From Leptospiraceae bacterium (GTDB lineage Bacteria > Spirochaetota > Leptospiria > Leptospirales > Leptonemataceae): a stretch of DNA of 32,746 bases. The stretch is from contig JAGRNA010000144.1 of assembly GCA_020441005.1 (NCBI GenBank), positions 1 through 32,746 of the forward strand, in the 5' to 3' direction. A program made the position numbers and the translations under genes. The notes under the pieces were generated by a model that worked only from the letters and a program-made list of their open reading frames with translations, searched no databases and had not been told where the DNA came from. Positions 8,312-16,562 of the stretch are shown here, one piece after another; the first letter of the stretch is position 1; every line of letters begins with the position of its first letter.

Positions 8312-8806
8312 TCAGAAACTGCCTTGCAGCCAGGGTTTCTCCAACTGTTTGTTAGGAGCCAAATTTGGACAAATCGAATTCGCTAATTGAAAGGCGCCCC
8401 ACATACCGGGAGTTTGCCAAATTTGTCGCAGTCCTTCGCATGGCAGAATGGCAATCTGATTTTTACACTGATCCACTTGAGCGGTTCTATAATAATGTGC
8501 ATTGCCCACAACATCGGTTAATCGCATCCCGAGTGCTACGTACAAAAAAAAGCTGTTGGACATCTCGTTGGACGAGTGTCTGTCTAAGTCGGGAAGACTT
8601 GCATCACTATTGTCCTGATAGCCAATTAGTGGTATGTTACATGAATGCAGTCGAGCAAGTACAGCTTGCTGCAAATCTCTGACGACCTGCATGTCCTGAA
8701 TAACATCCGGGCCATCTATGCTCAGTAAGCAGGAAATGAAAACCATCGAAACGCAGGAGAGCAATAAGGGAGTGGAAATAGATTTTCTGTTATTTGGTTT
8801 ATTCAA
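8312..8806 (-). CDS. Lipoprotein of unknown function, TTG start
   Basis: The 164-residue protein starts at a TTG codon (8804-8806) with a good AGGAAGG sequence eight bases upstream. It reads MNKPNNRKS, then a hydrophobic core and the lipobox FISC (Cys26). The mature part contains four further Cys residues (in HSCNI, DQCKN, LPCEG, SICPN), which could pair, and no domain I recognise. The neighbouring genes are unrelated. Codon use and the strong ribosome binding site support a real gene despite the unusual start. Confidence 0.65.
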   Translation of the reverse strand: MNKPNNRKSISTPLLLSCVSMVFISCLLSIDGPDVIQDMQVVRDLQQAVLARLHSCNIPLIGYQDNSDASLPDLDRHSSNEMSNSFFLYVALGMRLTDVVGNAHYYRTAQVDQCKNQIAILPCEGLRQIWQTPGMWGAFQLANSICPNLAPNKQLEKPWLQGSF

Positions 8807-8981
8807 TTTTCTGCCTTCCTGCGTTCTTTAAACATGCATGGAGCCACTCACTCATCGAAGGTTCGGATCTGAGTGCTTTGCGGTGTTAGTACTGCCCATT
8901 CATGCATATTATGATGTATCTCTGCATGGCCGCTGGTCGGTGCCTGGCTTGCATGTAAAAGTTCAATTCGACGAGGCAGCT

Positions 8982-9986
8982 TCAATCCAGATACTTGTGC
9001 TTGGCGTTCAGGTGCTCCCGATAGCTCTGTGAAAAATAGTGCGAACCATCCGGTTTAAGCACAAAATACAGGTAATCATTTTCAACCGGTTGAAAAGCGG
9101 CCTCCAGGGCTGCCTTGCCCGGATTGGAGACCGGTCCGGGAGGCAGACCGCCATTGCGATAGGTGTTGTAGGGCGATTGAATTTGCAAGTCGCGCTCATA
9201 CAGTTTTGCGCGCGGTTTATCCAGTAAATACTGCACTGTTGCGCAGGACTCCAGACGCATGTTTTTATCCAGACGGTTCAAAAAAACGCGGGCCATCATG
9301 GGTCGTTCCTTGTCCCGGACCGCCTCTCGTTCCACTATAGAAGCCAAAACTACCCGGTCGCGAATCTCTTTGGCCGACCATTCCCGTCCGCTGCCAGCCA
9401 CGATTGCCTGGAGCACCTTCTGAAAACGCTTTAGCATTAGTTCCTGAATTTTGCGTGCCTCATAGCCCGGCGGTACCATGTACGTTTCAGGGAAAAGATA
9501 ACCTTCCGTGGAGTCGTCCAGAATAGCATATTTTTTTAACAATTCCCGGTCTCTTGCAATGGCCAAAAAGCGGGCCCGGTCAGAAACAAAACCCTTTTCC
9601 GTCAAATAGTCTCCAATTTGGCGGTTTGTCCAGCCCTCAGGGATAGTCAATGCAATCAGCCTGGTCCGACCGGCAATCAACAGATCGGCAATTGCGGTAC
9701 CGGTCATCCCATCGTCCAGCGAATATACGCCCGCTTTGAGCTGGTCAGAACGATTGGTGAGTTTTAAATACCAGATGAAACGGTCTGGACTATCAATCAG
9801 ACTCTCACGGTACAGGTCCCGAGCGACCCGCCAGGCGCCGCTACCGCGCGATACCTCGAACTCTACTTTATGTGAACCATCCCCGACTGCCGTATGCGGC
9901 ACGATTTGGTAAACGGTAGCAAAGCCGCCTGCCAACAGGAGTAGCGCGGCTAGTAATATCCAGGGTGTCCATTGTTTGATTTTCAT
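8982..9986 (-). CDS. mltG: Endolytic murein transglycosylase MltG (YceG-like)
   Basis: MltG is an inner-membrane lytic transglycosylase that cleaves nascent glycan strands and limits their length. The 334-residue protein has one N-terminal transmembrane helix (about residues 9-28). A LysM-like region follows, with LTIPEGWTNRQIGDYL. The catalytic domain includes EGYLFPETY (161-169) and LASIVERE (214-221), whose Glu219 matches the catalytic Glu of the E. coli enzyme. SPYNTYRNGGLPPGPVSNPG and the C-terminal YFVLKPDGSHYFSQSY are standard. Length is normal for the family. ATG at 9984-9986 follows GAAGGG closely. It lies 75 bases downstream of the crotonase gene on the same strand and could be co-transcribed with it. 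Confidence 0.95.
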   Translation of the reverse strand: MKIKQWTPWILLAALLLLAGGFATVYQIVPHTAVGDGSHKVEFEVSRGSGAWRVARDLYRESLIDSPDRFIWYLKLTNRSDQLKAGVYSLDDGMTGTAIADLLIAGRTRLIALTIPEGWTNRQIGDYLTEKGFVSDRARFLAIARDRELLKKYAILDDSTEGYLFPETYMVPPGYEARKIQELMLKRFQKVLQAIVAGSGREWSAKEIRDRVVLASIVEREAVRDKERPMMARVFLNRLDKNMRLESCATVQYLLDKPRAKLYERDLQIQSPYNTYRNGGLPPGPVSNPGKAALEAAFQPVENDYLYFVLKPDGSHYFSQSYREHLNAKHKYLD

Positions 9987-10061
9987 AACCCTTCGATCCT
10001 GTTTGCGATTTATTCTTATAACAGCGCTCGTTCAACAGTCACTGCAATAGCATGGGTCCGC

Positions 10062-10856
10062 CTAACAATCCTCAAAGACCGGGCTCTCTTTTTTCTGGAT
10101 TGCTGCCAGGGCTGCGCGAAAATCGCGGGTGGTGTAGTTTTGGGCCTGGGAGGCGGCCTCGTAAACAATCGCCTGCTCCATGGTGCGATTGGCATACAAT
10201 CCGTGTTTCAACATACGGACGGCCTGGGGAGCCGCGCCGGCGATTTCACTCGCCGTTTCCAAAGCTTGCTGCAATACCTGGTCGCCGGGCAGAGCCGCGT
10301 GACACAAGCCCCTTGCCTGGGCTTCAGCACCATCGATATAACGCCCGGTTAAAAGCAGCTCCTGGGCATGGTGTAGTCCGGCAACTTCTTTTACCAGGAA
10401 GCTGGATCCCATACCGGGATGAATTCCAATCCGCACAAAATTGAAGGCATATTTGGCATCAATGGTAAAATAGCGCAAATCGCAGGCCAGCGCTAGCGCC
10501 AGGGAGGCTCCGATCGCATGACCGTTCACAGCGGCGATCACCGGAAAAGGCATATTGCGCACCTCTAGAAAGAGACGATAAAAGCTTTCCATAAAACTAT
10601 TATTTTCTTCCGGATCCTTGCCAGCGAAACTGGAAAGCAGGCCGAAATCACCGCCGCTGGAAAAGACACCATTCTTGCCGGTAATCACCAGGGCCCGGAT
10701 TTGAGGATCATGACTGGCCAGGTCCGACAGGGCCCGGTTGAACTGCATACCCATCTCCAGGGTCATCGAATTTTTTGTATCGGGATTATTTAGATATAAA
10801 ACAGCAATCTGGCCCCGGTCCGGTAGCTCGCGAATCTCATAGTCTACACAATTCAT
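10062..10856 (-). CDS. Enoyl-CoA hydratase/isomerase (crotonase) family protein
   Basis: The 264-residue protein has the crotonase fold: oxyanion-hole segment FSSGGD (65-70) and the second-turn block NGHAIGASLALALACDLR (111-128). In classical enoyl-CoA hydratases two Glu residues catalyse water addition. Here the region of the first (about 139-142, NFVR) has no Glu, while a Glu equivalent to the second is present (Glu166 in AQELLLTG). This suggests an isomerase or other acyl-CoA reaction rather than plain hydration. The gene starts three bases after the stop of the MetS-like ORF, with GAGGAAAAG inside that ORF as ribosome binding site, so translation is probably coupled. Its substrate is unknown; the shared transcript with an amino-acid symporter may hint at amino-acid-derived acyl-CoA. 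Confidence 0.88.
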   Translation of the reverse strand: MNCVDYEIRELPDRGQIAVLYLNNPDTKNSMTLEMGMQFNRALSDLASHDPQIRALVITGKNGVFSSGGDFGLLSSFAGKDPEENNSFMESFYRLFLEVRNMPFPVIAAVNGHAIGASLALALACDLRYFTIDAKYAFNFVRIGIHPGMGSSFLVKEVAGLHHAQELLLTGRYIDGAEAQARGLCHAALPGDQVLQQALETASEIAGAAPQAVRMLKHGLYANRTMEQAIVYEAASQAQNYTTRDFRAALAAIQKKESPVFEDC

Positions 10857-10859
10857 GAA

Positions 10860-10970
10860 TTACTTTTCCTCATCTTCCTTGTGAGTCAGCACCAGAAACA
10901 GGGTGTAGCCAAAGAACACACTGACAAAGCTGATCGATAGAATCATTGTTATCCAGCCGCTGATTTCCAT
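10860..10970 (-). CDS. MetS-like small subunit of NSS transporter (36 aa)
   Basis: This short reading frame encodes 36 residues: MEISGWITM at the start, one hydrophobic helix (about residues 5-28, including SISFVSVFFGYTLFLVL) and a charged end, HKEDEEK. Size, single membrane helix and position directly after an NSS transporter gene match the MetS family; in Corynebacterium MetS is needed for methionine/alanine uptake by MetP. It starts four bases after the transporter stop, and its ribosome binding site AAGGAGG lies inside the last codons of the transporter, about eight bases before the ATG. It ends three bases before the crotonase start. The double coupling strongly supports a real gene. The membership call is by position and topology. 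Confidence 0.85.
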   Translation of the reverse strand: MEISGWITMILSISFVSVFFGYTLFLVLTHKEDEEK

Positions 10971-10974
10971 ACTT

Positions 10975-12597
10975 TCAGGCCTCCTTGTTTTTCTCGGCGC
11001 TGTCCCAGCGCTGGTTGGCAATCCATACCAGCCAGGTTAAAAAACCCAGCAAGAGCAGGATAAACAAACCGGTGTAGGTTGGTGCCCCTCCATCCATGAA
11101 TTCCTGCACCTTCTTGCCGATTGTGCCATACATCCAGAATGCAAACACTACCACTAAATATACCGGCGATACATATTTCAGCACAAAATGAAAGATCTGC
11201 GGAATCCGGATATGCGAACCATCATGCGCGTGATCCATCCCCGCTTTGACGCCAATTCGCCAGCTAAAAATGATCACCAGAATTGTCGCCAGGATATAGA
11301 TAAACACAGTCCCGATCCAGAAATCCATATAATCGAGCGCTTTGGAGTCCTTGGAAAAGATTACAAAAAACAGACTGCCGGTCAGGGTAATGAAAGCCAG
11401 AATGGCTGTGCTCAATCGGCGCGAGACACCGAGACCCTCTTCAAAAAAAGCGATCGCCGGCTGCAGCATGGATAACGATGAAGTCAAGGCTGCCAGGAAC
11501 AACAAAGCAAACCAGAGAAAGCCAACCAGTTGCCCCAGAGGCATATTGGCGAAGACGTACGGCAAGCTGATAAAGCCCAAACCAAAGGTGCTGCCGAAGT
11601 TGGTGCCCGGTCCCAGGAAAATAAAGGCGGCCGGCACCGTAATCATGCCTCCCAGGGCCACTTCTGCAAACAGATTGCCGGCAGCCGAGGTGGTGCCGGA
11701 GAGCAGCACATCATCCTTGCGACGTAGATAACTGGCGTAGGTAATAATGATGCCGAATCCGACTGACAAAGAGAAGAAGATCTGCCCGGTAGCATCCATC
11801 CACATCTCGGGATTGGCCAGCGCCTGCCAAAAGGATTGCGCCGGTACCAGCACGCCTTCGCTGTTGACATATTCCGAAATGCCTGGATTCCACATATATC
11901 CCAGACCGTTCAGCACATTTTGCTCCGGCAGATCGGGGTTCGGAGTTCCGAGCGTCAACACCCGGATCAATACTCCGATGGCGCAAAGCATCAAAACCGG
12001 AATGGCATACTTGGAAACCAGCTCGATGCCATTCGCCAAACCGCGGTAAATGATGGCAAAGTTCAATACAAAGCAGCCCAGCATGATCAGGACCCCCATA
12101 GACGGGCCATGCTGCAAAAGACTGCCGTCAGCATGGCTGCCGATAAAGCCCAGAAAAAAGGACTCATAGCTGCCGGCATCTGATCCCATCAGTATGGATC
12201 CATTCAGGTATGAAATGGCATAGTACAAGCACCAGGATTCGATATACACATAATACATGTAAATACCGACGGGAATGATCAATCCCAGTACGCCGATATA
12301 AGAGCCCCATTTACGGTGCAATAGCTCCCGGAAAATACCAGGCGTAGAGTGGTAACCCTTTTCACCGCCCATGCGACCGATGGACCATTCGGTCCAGGCG
12401 ATCGGCAATCCCAGCAACAAAAGGGCAATGAAATAGGGCACCATGAAATGCCCACCCCCGTATTTGGCTGCCAGGCCTGGAAAACGCAGGAAGTTGCCAA
12501 GGCCAATGGCGCTGCCCATCACGGCCAGGATCACGCCCAGGCGCGAGCCCCACTGTTCCTGCTTGTGACCTGTTTCCCCTTGCATGAAACGGACCAT
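10975..12597 (-). CDS. NSS (SNF) family sodium-dependent amino-acid symporter
   Basis: The 540-residue polytopic protein belongs to the neurotransmitter:sodium symporter family, which imports amino acids with Na+. The TM1 signature GSAIGLGNFLRFP and AAKYGGGHFMVPYF are clear. WMDATGQIFFSLSVGFGIIITYASY is the TM6 block with the unwound region. About 12 membrane helices can be counted. A Cys/Tyr-rich region between them and the acidic loop HAHDGS are not diagnostic of substrate. ATG at 12595-12597 is used; Met5 is possible, as neither has a strong ribosome binding site. It heads an operon with the MetS-like subunit and a crotonase. A methionine or alanine substrate would follow by analogy with MetPS only. 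Confidence 0.92.
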   Translation of the reverse strand: MVRFMQGETGHKQEQWGSRLGVILAVMGSAIGLGNFLRFPGLAAKYGGGHFMVPYFIALLLLGLPIAWTEWSIGRMGGEKGYHSTPGIFRELLHRKWGSYIGVLGLIIPVGIYMYYVYIESWCLYYAISYLNGSILMGSDAGSYESFFLGFIGSHADGSLLQHGPSMGVLIMLGCFVLNFAIIYRGLANGIELVSKYAIPVLMLCAIGVLIRVLTLGTPNPDLPEQNVLNGLGYMWNPGISEYVNSEGVLVPAQSFWQALANPEMWMDATGQIFFSLSVGFGIIITYASYLRRKDDVLLSGTTSAAGNLFAEVALGGMITVPAAFIFLGPGTNFGSTFGLGFISLPYVFANMPLGQLVGFLWFALLFLAALTSSLSMLQPAIAFFEEGLGVSRRLSTAILAFITLTGSLFFVIFSKDSKALDYMDFWIGTVFIYILATILVIIFSWRIGVKAGMDHAHDGSHIRIPQIFHFVLKYVSPVYLVVVFAFWMYGTIGKKVQEFMDGGAPTYTGLFILLLLGFLTWLVWIANQRWDSAEKNKEA

Positions 12598-12804
12598 ACC
12601 GTTACATAGAACATGCGGTCAAGAAAAAGCACAATGGAGTGTGACCACCGTCCCGTCCTTGTCTGGCTGGTTTTTTTGCCTGAATGAATGTGCTGCAAAG
12701 CCCCGACACAGGCAGACTTGCGCGGAACTGCGCGCCACTTGCGCCGCCTCGAATTAGCGGGCTTGAAAAGTCCCGTTCGTCAGGGCGCTGGCCGGTAATG
12801 AACC

Positions 12805-12832
12805 AAAAAAAAGGTGGCCGCAGCCACCTTTT
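12805..12832 (-). terminator. Intrinsic terminator of the phasin-like gene
   Basis: Read on the minus strand, AAGGTGGC, a four-base loop and GCCACCTT form a perfect 8-bp stem (12811-12830), followed by a run of Ts continuing to about 12805. It lies about 30 bases after the phasin-like stop codon. This is a textbook rho-independent terminator. Confidence 0.92.
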
Positions 12833-12862
12833 GATCAAGAAAACCTTGAAGCTTTCTACGTC

Positions 12863-13351
12863 TTACGCTTGAGTTGAAGAAGCAGAAGAGCCAGCTGATC
12901 CGCCGGTCATGTCTTTGGCTGAATCAACCAAATCGCCCGCTTTTTCTTTTACTGTTTCAGCAAAGTTGCTGGCGATACTATTCATTTCCTCGGACTTCTC
13001 TTTTACAAAAGCAGCCAGGTCTTCAAAGCGATCATTCAGATCCTGGATTCGCTCGTCGCCAATCAATTGCTTGGCTTGCTCGATGATTTGATCATAGCTT
13101 TTTCGGGCTTCTTCCAGTATTTTGTTCATGTTGTCTTCTACCTGAGTGGATACATCCTGAACATTTTTGATTGAATTATCCAGAACTTCGCGCAGTTTTC
13201 CAGCTACTTCGGATGAATCCGAGGCGCCTTTGGTTTTCAGATCTTCGAATGCAGTTTGCACAGCGGAAAGAGCTGATTGCAGGTTTTCTTCACCAGCTTT
13301 GAACAGTCCGATGCTTGCGTTTAGAATATCTTGAATGCTTTTTTCAATCAT
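12863..13351 (-). CDS. Phasin-like coiled-coil protein
   Basis: The 162-residue protein is almost entirely helical and highly charged, with heptad-like spacing and no Cys, Pro or Trp. It starts MIEKSIQDILNASIGLFKAGEENLQ's pattern of short helix plus amphipathic helix and ends in a Ser/Gly/Ala tail (GGSAGSSASSTQA). This matches the phasin-like (PhaF/PhaI type) proteins that coat polyhydroxyalkanoate granules, also found in Leptospira, where the role is unclear. A structural apolipoprotein-like protein is the alternative. AGGAG lies eight bases before the ATG and a strong terminator follows, so it is a well-expressed single-gene unit. The upstream region (13352-13440) is very AT-rich, with possible -10 boxes such as TAAATT, but I cannot fix one promoter. 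Confidence 0.75.
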   Translation of the reverse strand: MIEKSIQDILNASIGLFKAGEENLQSALSAVQTAFEDLKTKGASDSSEVAGKLREVLDNSIKNVQDVSTQVEDNMNKILEEARKSYDQIIEQAKQLIGDERIQDLNDRFEDLAAFVKEKSEEMNSIASNFAETVKEKAGDLVDSAKDMTGGSAGSSASSTQA

Positions 13352-13887
13352 GTTGATCTCCTATTTTTTTGTGCGATGCGCCATAATTTATGCACTGCAC
13401 AAAAAGGCAAGCCAAAATTATTTTTGGTCCCATTTTTTTTCAAAATTTTTATGCGGATCAGCAGCAGGGGCAATCGTTTGCTGGGGGGTTTTGGCGCCCG
13501 GGCATTTTGGCTCGTGGCCTGAACCTGCGCCGCTGTGCCTGCTTTCCCTGACCGTTGATTGGCAACCGTTGCACGGTGCGCTGACCAAAAGAGGTGCCTG
13601 GTCCTTGCCTTGCTCCAGGCTAAACGAGTGGCGACGGACTCCGATCGGGAATGATTTGCAGAGCCGTTCTGTTGGTCCTGTTTTTGTCGCTGATACTGGC
13701 AATCGGGCCCATTGGGTGTTTGCTACCTTTTTTGGGGGCACATCGTGAGGCTCTAGCGGCAATGAGACATCCATATGTGACAGCTTCAACCGCCTCCCGA
13801 CCAGGCTTTGCGCTTAAGCCCCCCGGGCGGTCGGGCAGCCAGACAGCAGGGCCCCGCTACAAGAAGCAAGTAATCCGAGTCAGTCAG
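13352..13887. other. Intergenic, no firm gene
   Basis: The first 90 bases are AT-rich and should hold the phasin promoter. The rest is GC-rich. Short frames on both strands (for example 13651-13965 plus, with a hydrophobic start MICRAVLLVLFLSLILA) overlap the 3' end of the next gene and have no recognisable domain. A 7-bp inverted repeat, CCCGACC (13796-13802) and GGTCGGG (13829-13835), is present. Nothing else stands out. Confidence 0.4.
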
Positions 13888-15147
13888 TTAATACAACAAT
13901 CGCGCAGTATGGTTTTGCCTGTTGAATTGTGCATCATGCCAATTCCATGCACGGTTCTGGTTTGAATCAACATTCTCGGGAGTCCTGATCCAGTTAAGGG
14001 AACCTTGCTCATTGGCAGCATGCCAATTGATCCATAAACCTGCCATGCTGGCTAATAGCAGTGGTGCTACCAACACCCTGTAGCGGCCCCTTTCCAGGGT
14101 CCGAAACAACGGGATTAGCATAACTGTCAGCAGTGGAATTACATCGGTCATTAAACGCGGACCAATAGAATGACCGCCATGCCACCATTTGAAGGAACCC
14201 ACGGCAATCAAGTGCAGCCAAAAGACAATAGCGCATGCTACATACAGCCACAGATTTCTATCTTTGTTTCTAAATGCAATCCACAAACTGATCCAGGCAA
14301 AAAACAATGCTGGCGCCCAAATAAACAAGCCTCTAGATGGACTAAACAGGCTTGCAAAAAAGCCATTCCAGAAATCCGTGTTTGTAAATAACAAGCGCTC
14401 GGAATAGTACGGTGATAAAATACTTGAATATACGGCAAAGTTATACGCAAAAAAGGAGACCGCTATTACCAAACCGGGCAGAAACAATAAAAACGACTTC
14501 TCTTTAAACCTGAAGATCGCATAAGCGCTAAAGACCAGTACGGAAAGCGCATTTGTCGGCCTAACCACATAAGCCAGACCCAAAGTCAGTCCGGCCCCAA
14601 TCAGCCAGCGTGCATCAAAGGCAGACTTGAACAAAAACAAGAGCAGCAAAGAAATCACAAATATGGATCCACTATTTGACCACAAGGCCCTGCTCCCGGT
14701 TGAAACAAGGGGAGTACAGAACACAAATAGTGCTACCAGAAAGAGGGTTCCAGGTATTTCGAGATAATGCTTTGCTATTATAAAAAAGAAATATCCGGAC
14801 AGGGCCATCAACATGGCAGCAAGGAATTCTTCAACATACACCCTGTGCTTCTCAATTTCACGCCTGCCATTAATCTGCATTAGCACAAAAACAGCTGGCG
14901 TAACAATTAAGGATGTCCCAATAGGAAATCTGTCATAAGCCTTGTCTCCTATTCGCACAATTCCATAATCATCGTTGTCCTTCAAAATGGGCTGGTATTC
15001 AGCTAAATTCAAATCGCCTGTTCTGAGAAGCGAGACTGCGTTGAGAACGGACCACCTGGAATCATAGGATGTTATTTGAACAAAATTGACGTGGATCGCT
15101 GTTATCAGGATCAATAGCGCCACTCTAAACAATTTCGAGTCACTCAT
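13888..15147 (-). CDS. GT39-like polytopic membrane glycosyltransferase
   Basis: The 419-residue protein has about ten membrane helices and the layout of GT-C fold transferases (ArnT/PMT-like, GT39), which move a sugar from a polyprenyl-phosphate donor outside the membrane. The first extracytoplasmic loop has an acidic YDSRW (Asp29), typical for the catalytic Asp. Later blocks SPSRGLFIWAPALF and KWWHGGHSIGPRLMTD are the pattern seen in this group of bacterial membrane proteins. Substrate is unknown; a cell-envelope glycolipid or protein is likely. A short AGGG precedes the ATG at 15145-15147. It is divergent from the orphan toxin gene, with 70 bases between, and its AT content is higher than its right-hand housekeeping neighbours. 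A few residues at the C-terminus overlap no real gene. Confidence 0.8.
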   Translation of the reverse strand: MSDSKLFRVALLILITAIHVNFVQITSYDSRWSVLNAVSLLRTGDLNLAEYQPILKDNDDYGIVRIGDKAYDRFPIGTSLIVTPAVFVLMQINGRREIEKHRVYVEEFLAAMLMALSGYFFFIIAKHYLEIPGTLFLVALFVFCTPLVSTGSRALWSNSGSIFVISLLLLFLFKSAFDARWLIGAGLTLGLAYVVRPTNALSVLVFSAYAIFRFKEKSFLLFLPGLVIAVSFFAYNFAVYSSILSPYYSERLLFTNTDFWNGFFASLFSPSRGLFIWAPALFFAWISLWIAFRNKDRNLWLYVACAIVFWLHLIAVGSFKWWHGGHSIGPRLMTDVIPLLTVMLIPLFRTLERGRYRVLVAPLLLASMAGLWINWHAANEQGSLNWIRTPENVDSNQNRAWNWHDAQFNRQNHTARLLY

Positions 15148-15217
15148 TGCCCTATATAAGGATAATGCTCAAAACAGAGAAGCTCTTTTTGTAATCGAAT
15201 GAGTTGCCCCAAGAGTT

Positions 15218-15940
15218 GTGTATAAAGCCCGGATGATGGAAAAGCCCTTGGTTGCTGCTGCCGCCATCGGGGCGATTCCCTACGCCGCTGATGTGCTGCC
15301 GCTCTTTGACGCGGTGCGGCATAAGGCAGAGGGGAATAACAGCCTGGCGCTGCTGTCTGTCGGCGAATCAGCGGCGGGCCTGGTGCTTGGACCAACCCTG
15401 GATGCTGCAAAATATGTAGCCAAGGTCGGCGGTGCCTCGGCACCGGCTATTATGGCAATCATCGGGATTGTCAGGAAGGCCGAGAAGGCGGCTGATGCAG
15501 TTCCGATTGGTGAAGGTGTCATCAAGGCCGTATTCAAGAAAGTCGATGATGGCGCAATTACGACCATTGGGCACCTGCCGGGCAAGAAACTCGGCCAGCA
15601 CATTGACATCAGTAAGATCGCTGATTTAGGCTTTCATGATGCTCTTAAAAATGCCAGAATTCCGGGCAAACCAGCTCTAAATGGCAAAAAAGGAAAAGAT
15701 TTTGTCAAAGAGCTGTTACACAAAGACCCTGCAAATGCAAGGATCGATAAAACTATTAATATGGAAGTTTTTGATGATCCAGGTAAGAGAGTCAGACCTG
15801 ATCGTAGACCAGATTTATACGATGAAACTACGGGTCGTGCCATTGAAGTGAAAAATTATGCTAAGGGAAAACCGGGTCTAAATAAAATAATTAAGGAGCA
15901 ATTAGATCGGGATGTGCTATTGCGAAACGCCGGTGATTAA
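15218..15940 (+). CDS. Orphan polymorphic-toxin C-terminus, PD-(D/E)XK nuclease type, ended by premature stop
   Basis: The frame opens just after a TGA at 15200 with no signal peptide or repeat domains, so it looks like the tip of a larger toxin whose N-terminus is gone. GTG at 15218 or ATG at 15233 could start it. Residues 1-90 are Ala/Gly-rich and hydrophobic, like pretoxin or membrane-translocation regions. Residues 198-212 read PD-x(10)-EVK (Pro198, Asp199, Glu210, Lys212), with Gln228 behind: the pattern of PD-(D/E)XK nuclease toxins. The TAA at 15938 stops the protein about 31 residues short (see the next entry). GC content is high up to about 15610 and falls sharply within the toxin domain, typical of an exchanged tip. 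A candidate immunity gene follows directly. Confidence 0.75.
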   Translation: MYKARMMEKPLVAAAAIGAIPYAADVLPLFDAVRHKAEGNNSLALLSVGESAAGLVLGPTLDAAKYVAKVGGASAPAIMAIIGIVRKAEKAADAVPIGEGVIKAVFKKVDDGAITTIGHLPGKKLGQHIDISKIADLGFHDALKNARIPGKPALNGKKGKDFVKELLHKDPANARIDKTINMEVFDDPGKRVRPDRRPDLYDETTGRAIEVKNYAKGKPGLNKIIKEQLDRDVLLRNAGD

Positions 15941-16036
15941 CATCCGGAATGGCATTTTGTAAATCAACCACCTACAGCAAAGTTGAAAGAATATCTTGAT
16001 TTAAACGGCATTCCATATATAATTTATGGACATTAA
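15941..16036 (+). pseudogene. Untranslated tail of the first toxin domain, after in-frame TAA
   Basis: Directly after the TAA at 15938-15940 the same frame stays open for 31 codons (HPEWHFVNQ ... NGIPYIIYGH) and ends in TAA at 16034-16036. The tail matches the end of the second toxin remnant (KPEWHFVGE ... AGIPYVIYGG). There the codon aligned with the stop is TAC (Tyr), so one C-to-A change explains the break. The lost part would be the last strand and helix of the nuclease fold. Confidence 0.8.
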
Positions 16037-16055
16037 TAATGAGGATTTTTTGCTT

Positions 16056-16442
16056 ATGGCTACACATTCAGTATTTGAGTTTGATGGCGATGTTCATCGC
16101 ATAGAAGATGTATTGAGTTTTATTGAGGATGCAGGCTATGAAGTTCAGCGAACCAGAAGCCTTAGCGGAGGCGCGCCAGCCCATATAGAATTGGGTTATC
16201 AGATTATTGGTACTGATGTTACAATCGCAGATCCAGTTCACTCAGTATATTACAAGCACATTATAATAAAAGTTTTTTGCCCACACAAAGACTACCATGA
16301 AATTAATCCAAAGGGTAAGCTATTTGACGATAAAACGAATAGAAAAATATATAACAAGCTGAAACGCAAATTCAAAATGGAACTCCTGCCGCCACATGTT
16401 CGTGAAATTCGGGCCAGGGAGGCTGCTAAAAATGCGCAGTAA
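16056..16442 (+). CDS. Candidate immunity protein A of the toxin module
   Basis: The 128-residue acidic-to-neutral protein begins MATHSVFEFDGDVHR. An ATG at 16026 in the same frame is possible, but it overlaps the old toxin stop; ATG 16056 has GAGGA ten bases upstream and aligns with the start of protein B. It shares a family pattern with the second immunity candidate: AGYEVQR, then TDVTIADP, YYK, and NRKIYNKLKRKF near the end. No known domain is recognised. Position immediately behind a toxin C-terminus, small size, no signal peptide and strong AT-richness (17 G or C among bases 16021-16080) are what immunity genes of polymorphic toxins look like. Function is inferred from context. Confidence 0.7.
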   Translation: MATHSVFEFDGDVHRIEDVLSFIEDAGYEVQRTRSLSGGAPAHIELGYQIIGTDVTIADPVHSVYYKHIIIKVFCPHKDYHEINPKGKLFDDKTNRKIYNKLKRKFKMELLPPHVREIRAREAAKNAQ

Positions 16443-16488
16443 AAGAATTTTGCAACGATAGATTGATGAGTTTTAACAATGGCAGGAA

Positions 16489-16507
16489 CTCTGTGCTCAC
16501 CGTGTCC
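16489..16507. repeat. First copy of CTCTGTG repeat
   Basis: CTCTGTGCTCACCGTGTCC lies 47 bases after immunity gene A. It resembles the sequence at 17080-17104, behind immunity gene B (CTCTGTGC.CACCG shared). The two copies flank the toxin remnant plus gene B. Confidence 0.45.
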
Positions 16508-16562
16508 ACTATAGTTACATTTTTACACCACCCGCAGGCTAGCGCCAGCTAGGGCGCACCGA

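Noticed and set aside
13418-13789. 123-codon minus-strand frame upstream of the phasin-like gene
   Set aside because: Composition is unlike the neighbouring proteins, no ribosome binding site or domain is seen, and it overlaps open frames on the other strand.
13651-13965. Plus-strand frame with a hydrophobic start and a lipobox-like GC
   Set aside because: It runs antisense into the end of the glycosyltransferase gene and its mature part shows no protein-like pattern.
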